Origin: Coprinopsis marcescibilis
Lineage: Eukaryota > Basidiomycota > Agaricomycetes > Agaricales > Psathyrellaceae
DNA: 33,091 nucleotides
NCBI GenBank assembly: GCA_004369085.1
Contig: ML210268.1
Location: forward strand, 58,387 to 91,477
Direction of reading: 5' to 3'
Shown here: positions 32,778 to 33,091 of the stretch, piece by piece
Numbering within the stretch: the first letter of the stretch is position 1
Layout of the letters: every line of letters starts with the position of its first letter
Notes under the pieces: generated by a model
Seen by the model: the letters and a program-made list of their open reading frames with translations, nothing else
The model's database searches: none
What the model was told of the DNA's origin: nothing
Position numbers and translations under genes: made by a program

Positions 32778-33091
32778 AGTTTATAAGTTACCAGGAGTTT
32801 ATAAATTGCATTTCTAGACACAGAAATGTCGTAGGAAGCTCAAATAAACTGTGGAAACGATGGATAAATTATCTAAAACACTGATTCACCTTTTTTCCTA
32901 ATTTTAAAATGAGGGAGGAAGACAGGAGTTCTTGTTTAAGGGCTAAATCATGGGAAGAGGAAGTGCATGGCACAGGATCTGGTCAGATCGGAGGTGATCT
33001 AGCAGGGCGTTCGCTGCAGTTATTTTTTTGAGGGTACTAATGCATGTGTAAAGCTGGCTTGCAAAGAAATATCTAGAATATATGGACACAG

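Overview
The window looks like nuclear DNA of a mushroom-forming basidiomycete (Agaricomycetes). The gene structures show many short GT-AG introns (mostly 48-75 nt) with CTNAC-like branch points. The recognisable families fit this too: a TPR/F-box/leucine-rich protein with long Ser/Gly linkers, a Lys2-like adenylate-forming reductase with 14 introns, and a secreted SnoaL-like protein. All calls come from reading the sequence; no database search was possible.

Layout. 1-95 is one arm of a perfect 95-bp direct repeat whose partner lies at 30592-30686. 650-7480 (+) encodes a very large low-complexity/coiled-coil protein of about 2,209 aa in four exons. 7682-10448 and 21087-23345 are two arms of a diverged inverted duplication, about 10.6 kb apart. 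Each arm carries an intact three-exon gene for a small (139/140 aa) protein with an Asn/Gly/Thr-rich N-terminal motif and a Met/Gln-rich middle. The left arm was later hit by two non-autonomous DNA transposons: a 176-bp pogo/Tc1-like MITE flanked by TA, and a 435-bp CACTA-like element with CACTGCA ends flanked by TGT. The right arm preserves both empty sites. 14220-19482 (+) is an eight-exon TPR + F-box + LRR-like gene of 1,173 aa. Its second intron is 1,378 nt long and cuts the TPR motif in two. 20050-21014 (+) looks like decayed coding sequence. 23656-27838 (-) is a 15-exon, 1,117-aa adenylation-carrier-reductase enzyme. 27839-31375 holds no convincing gene. 31500-32113 (+) is a two-exon secreted SnoaL/NTF2-like protein of 185 aa. 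32499-32777 may be exons of a broken or partial gene.

How the parts relate. The two housekeeping-like large genes do not obviously work with the rest. The adenylate-forming reductase is a standalone specialised-metabolism enzyme that would reduce a carboxylic acid to an aldehyde. The SnoaL-like protein 3.7 kb away is predicted to be secreted, so a shared pathway is only a possibility. The most unusual component is the inverted pair of small-protein genes. Exon 1 of the two copies differs mainly by amino-acid-changing substitutions, while their first intron is nearly unchanged. A related NxGxISG-type motif sits in a small ORF at 10877-10972, just outside the left arm. This is compatible with a rapidly changing, possibly amyloid-like or recognition-type small protein family, but that function is inference.
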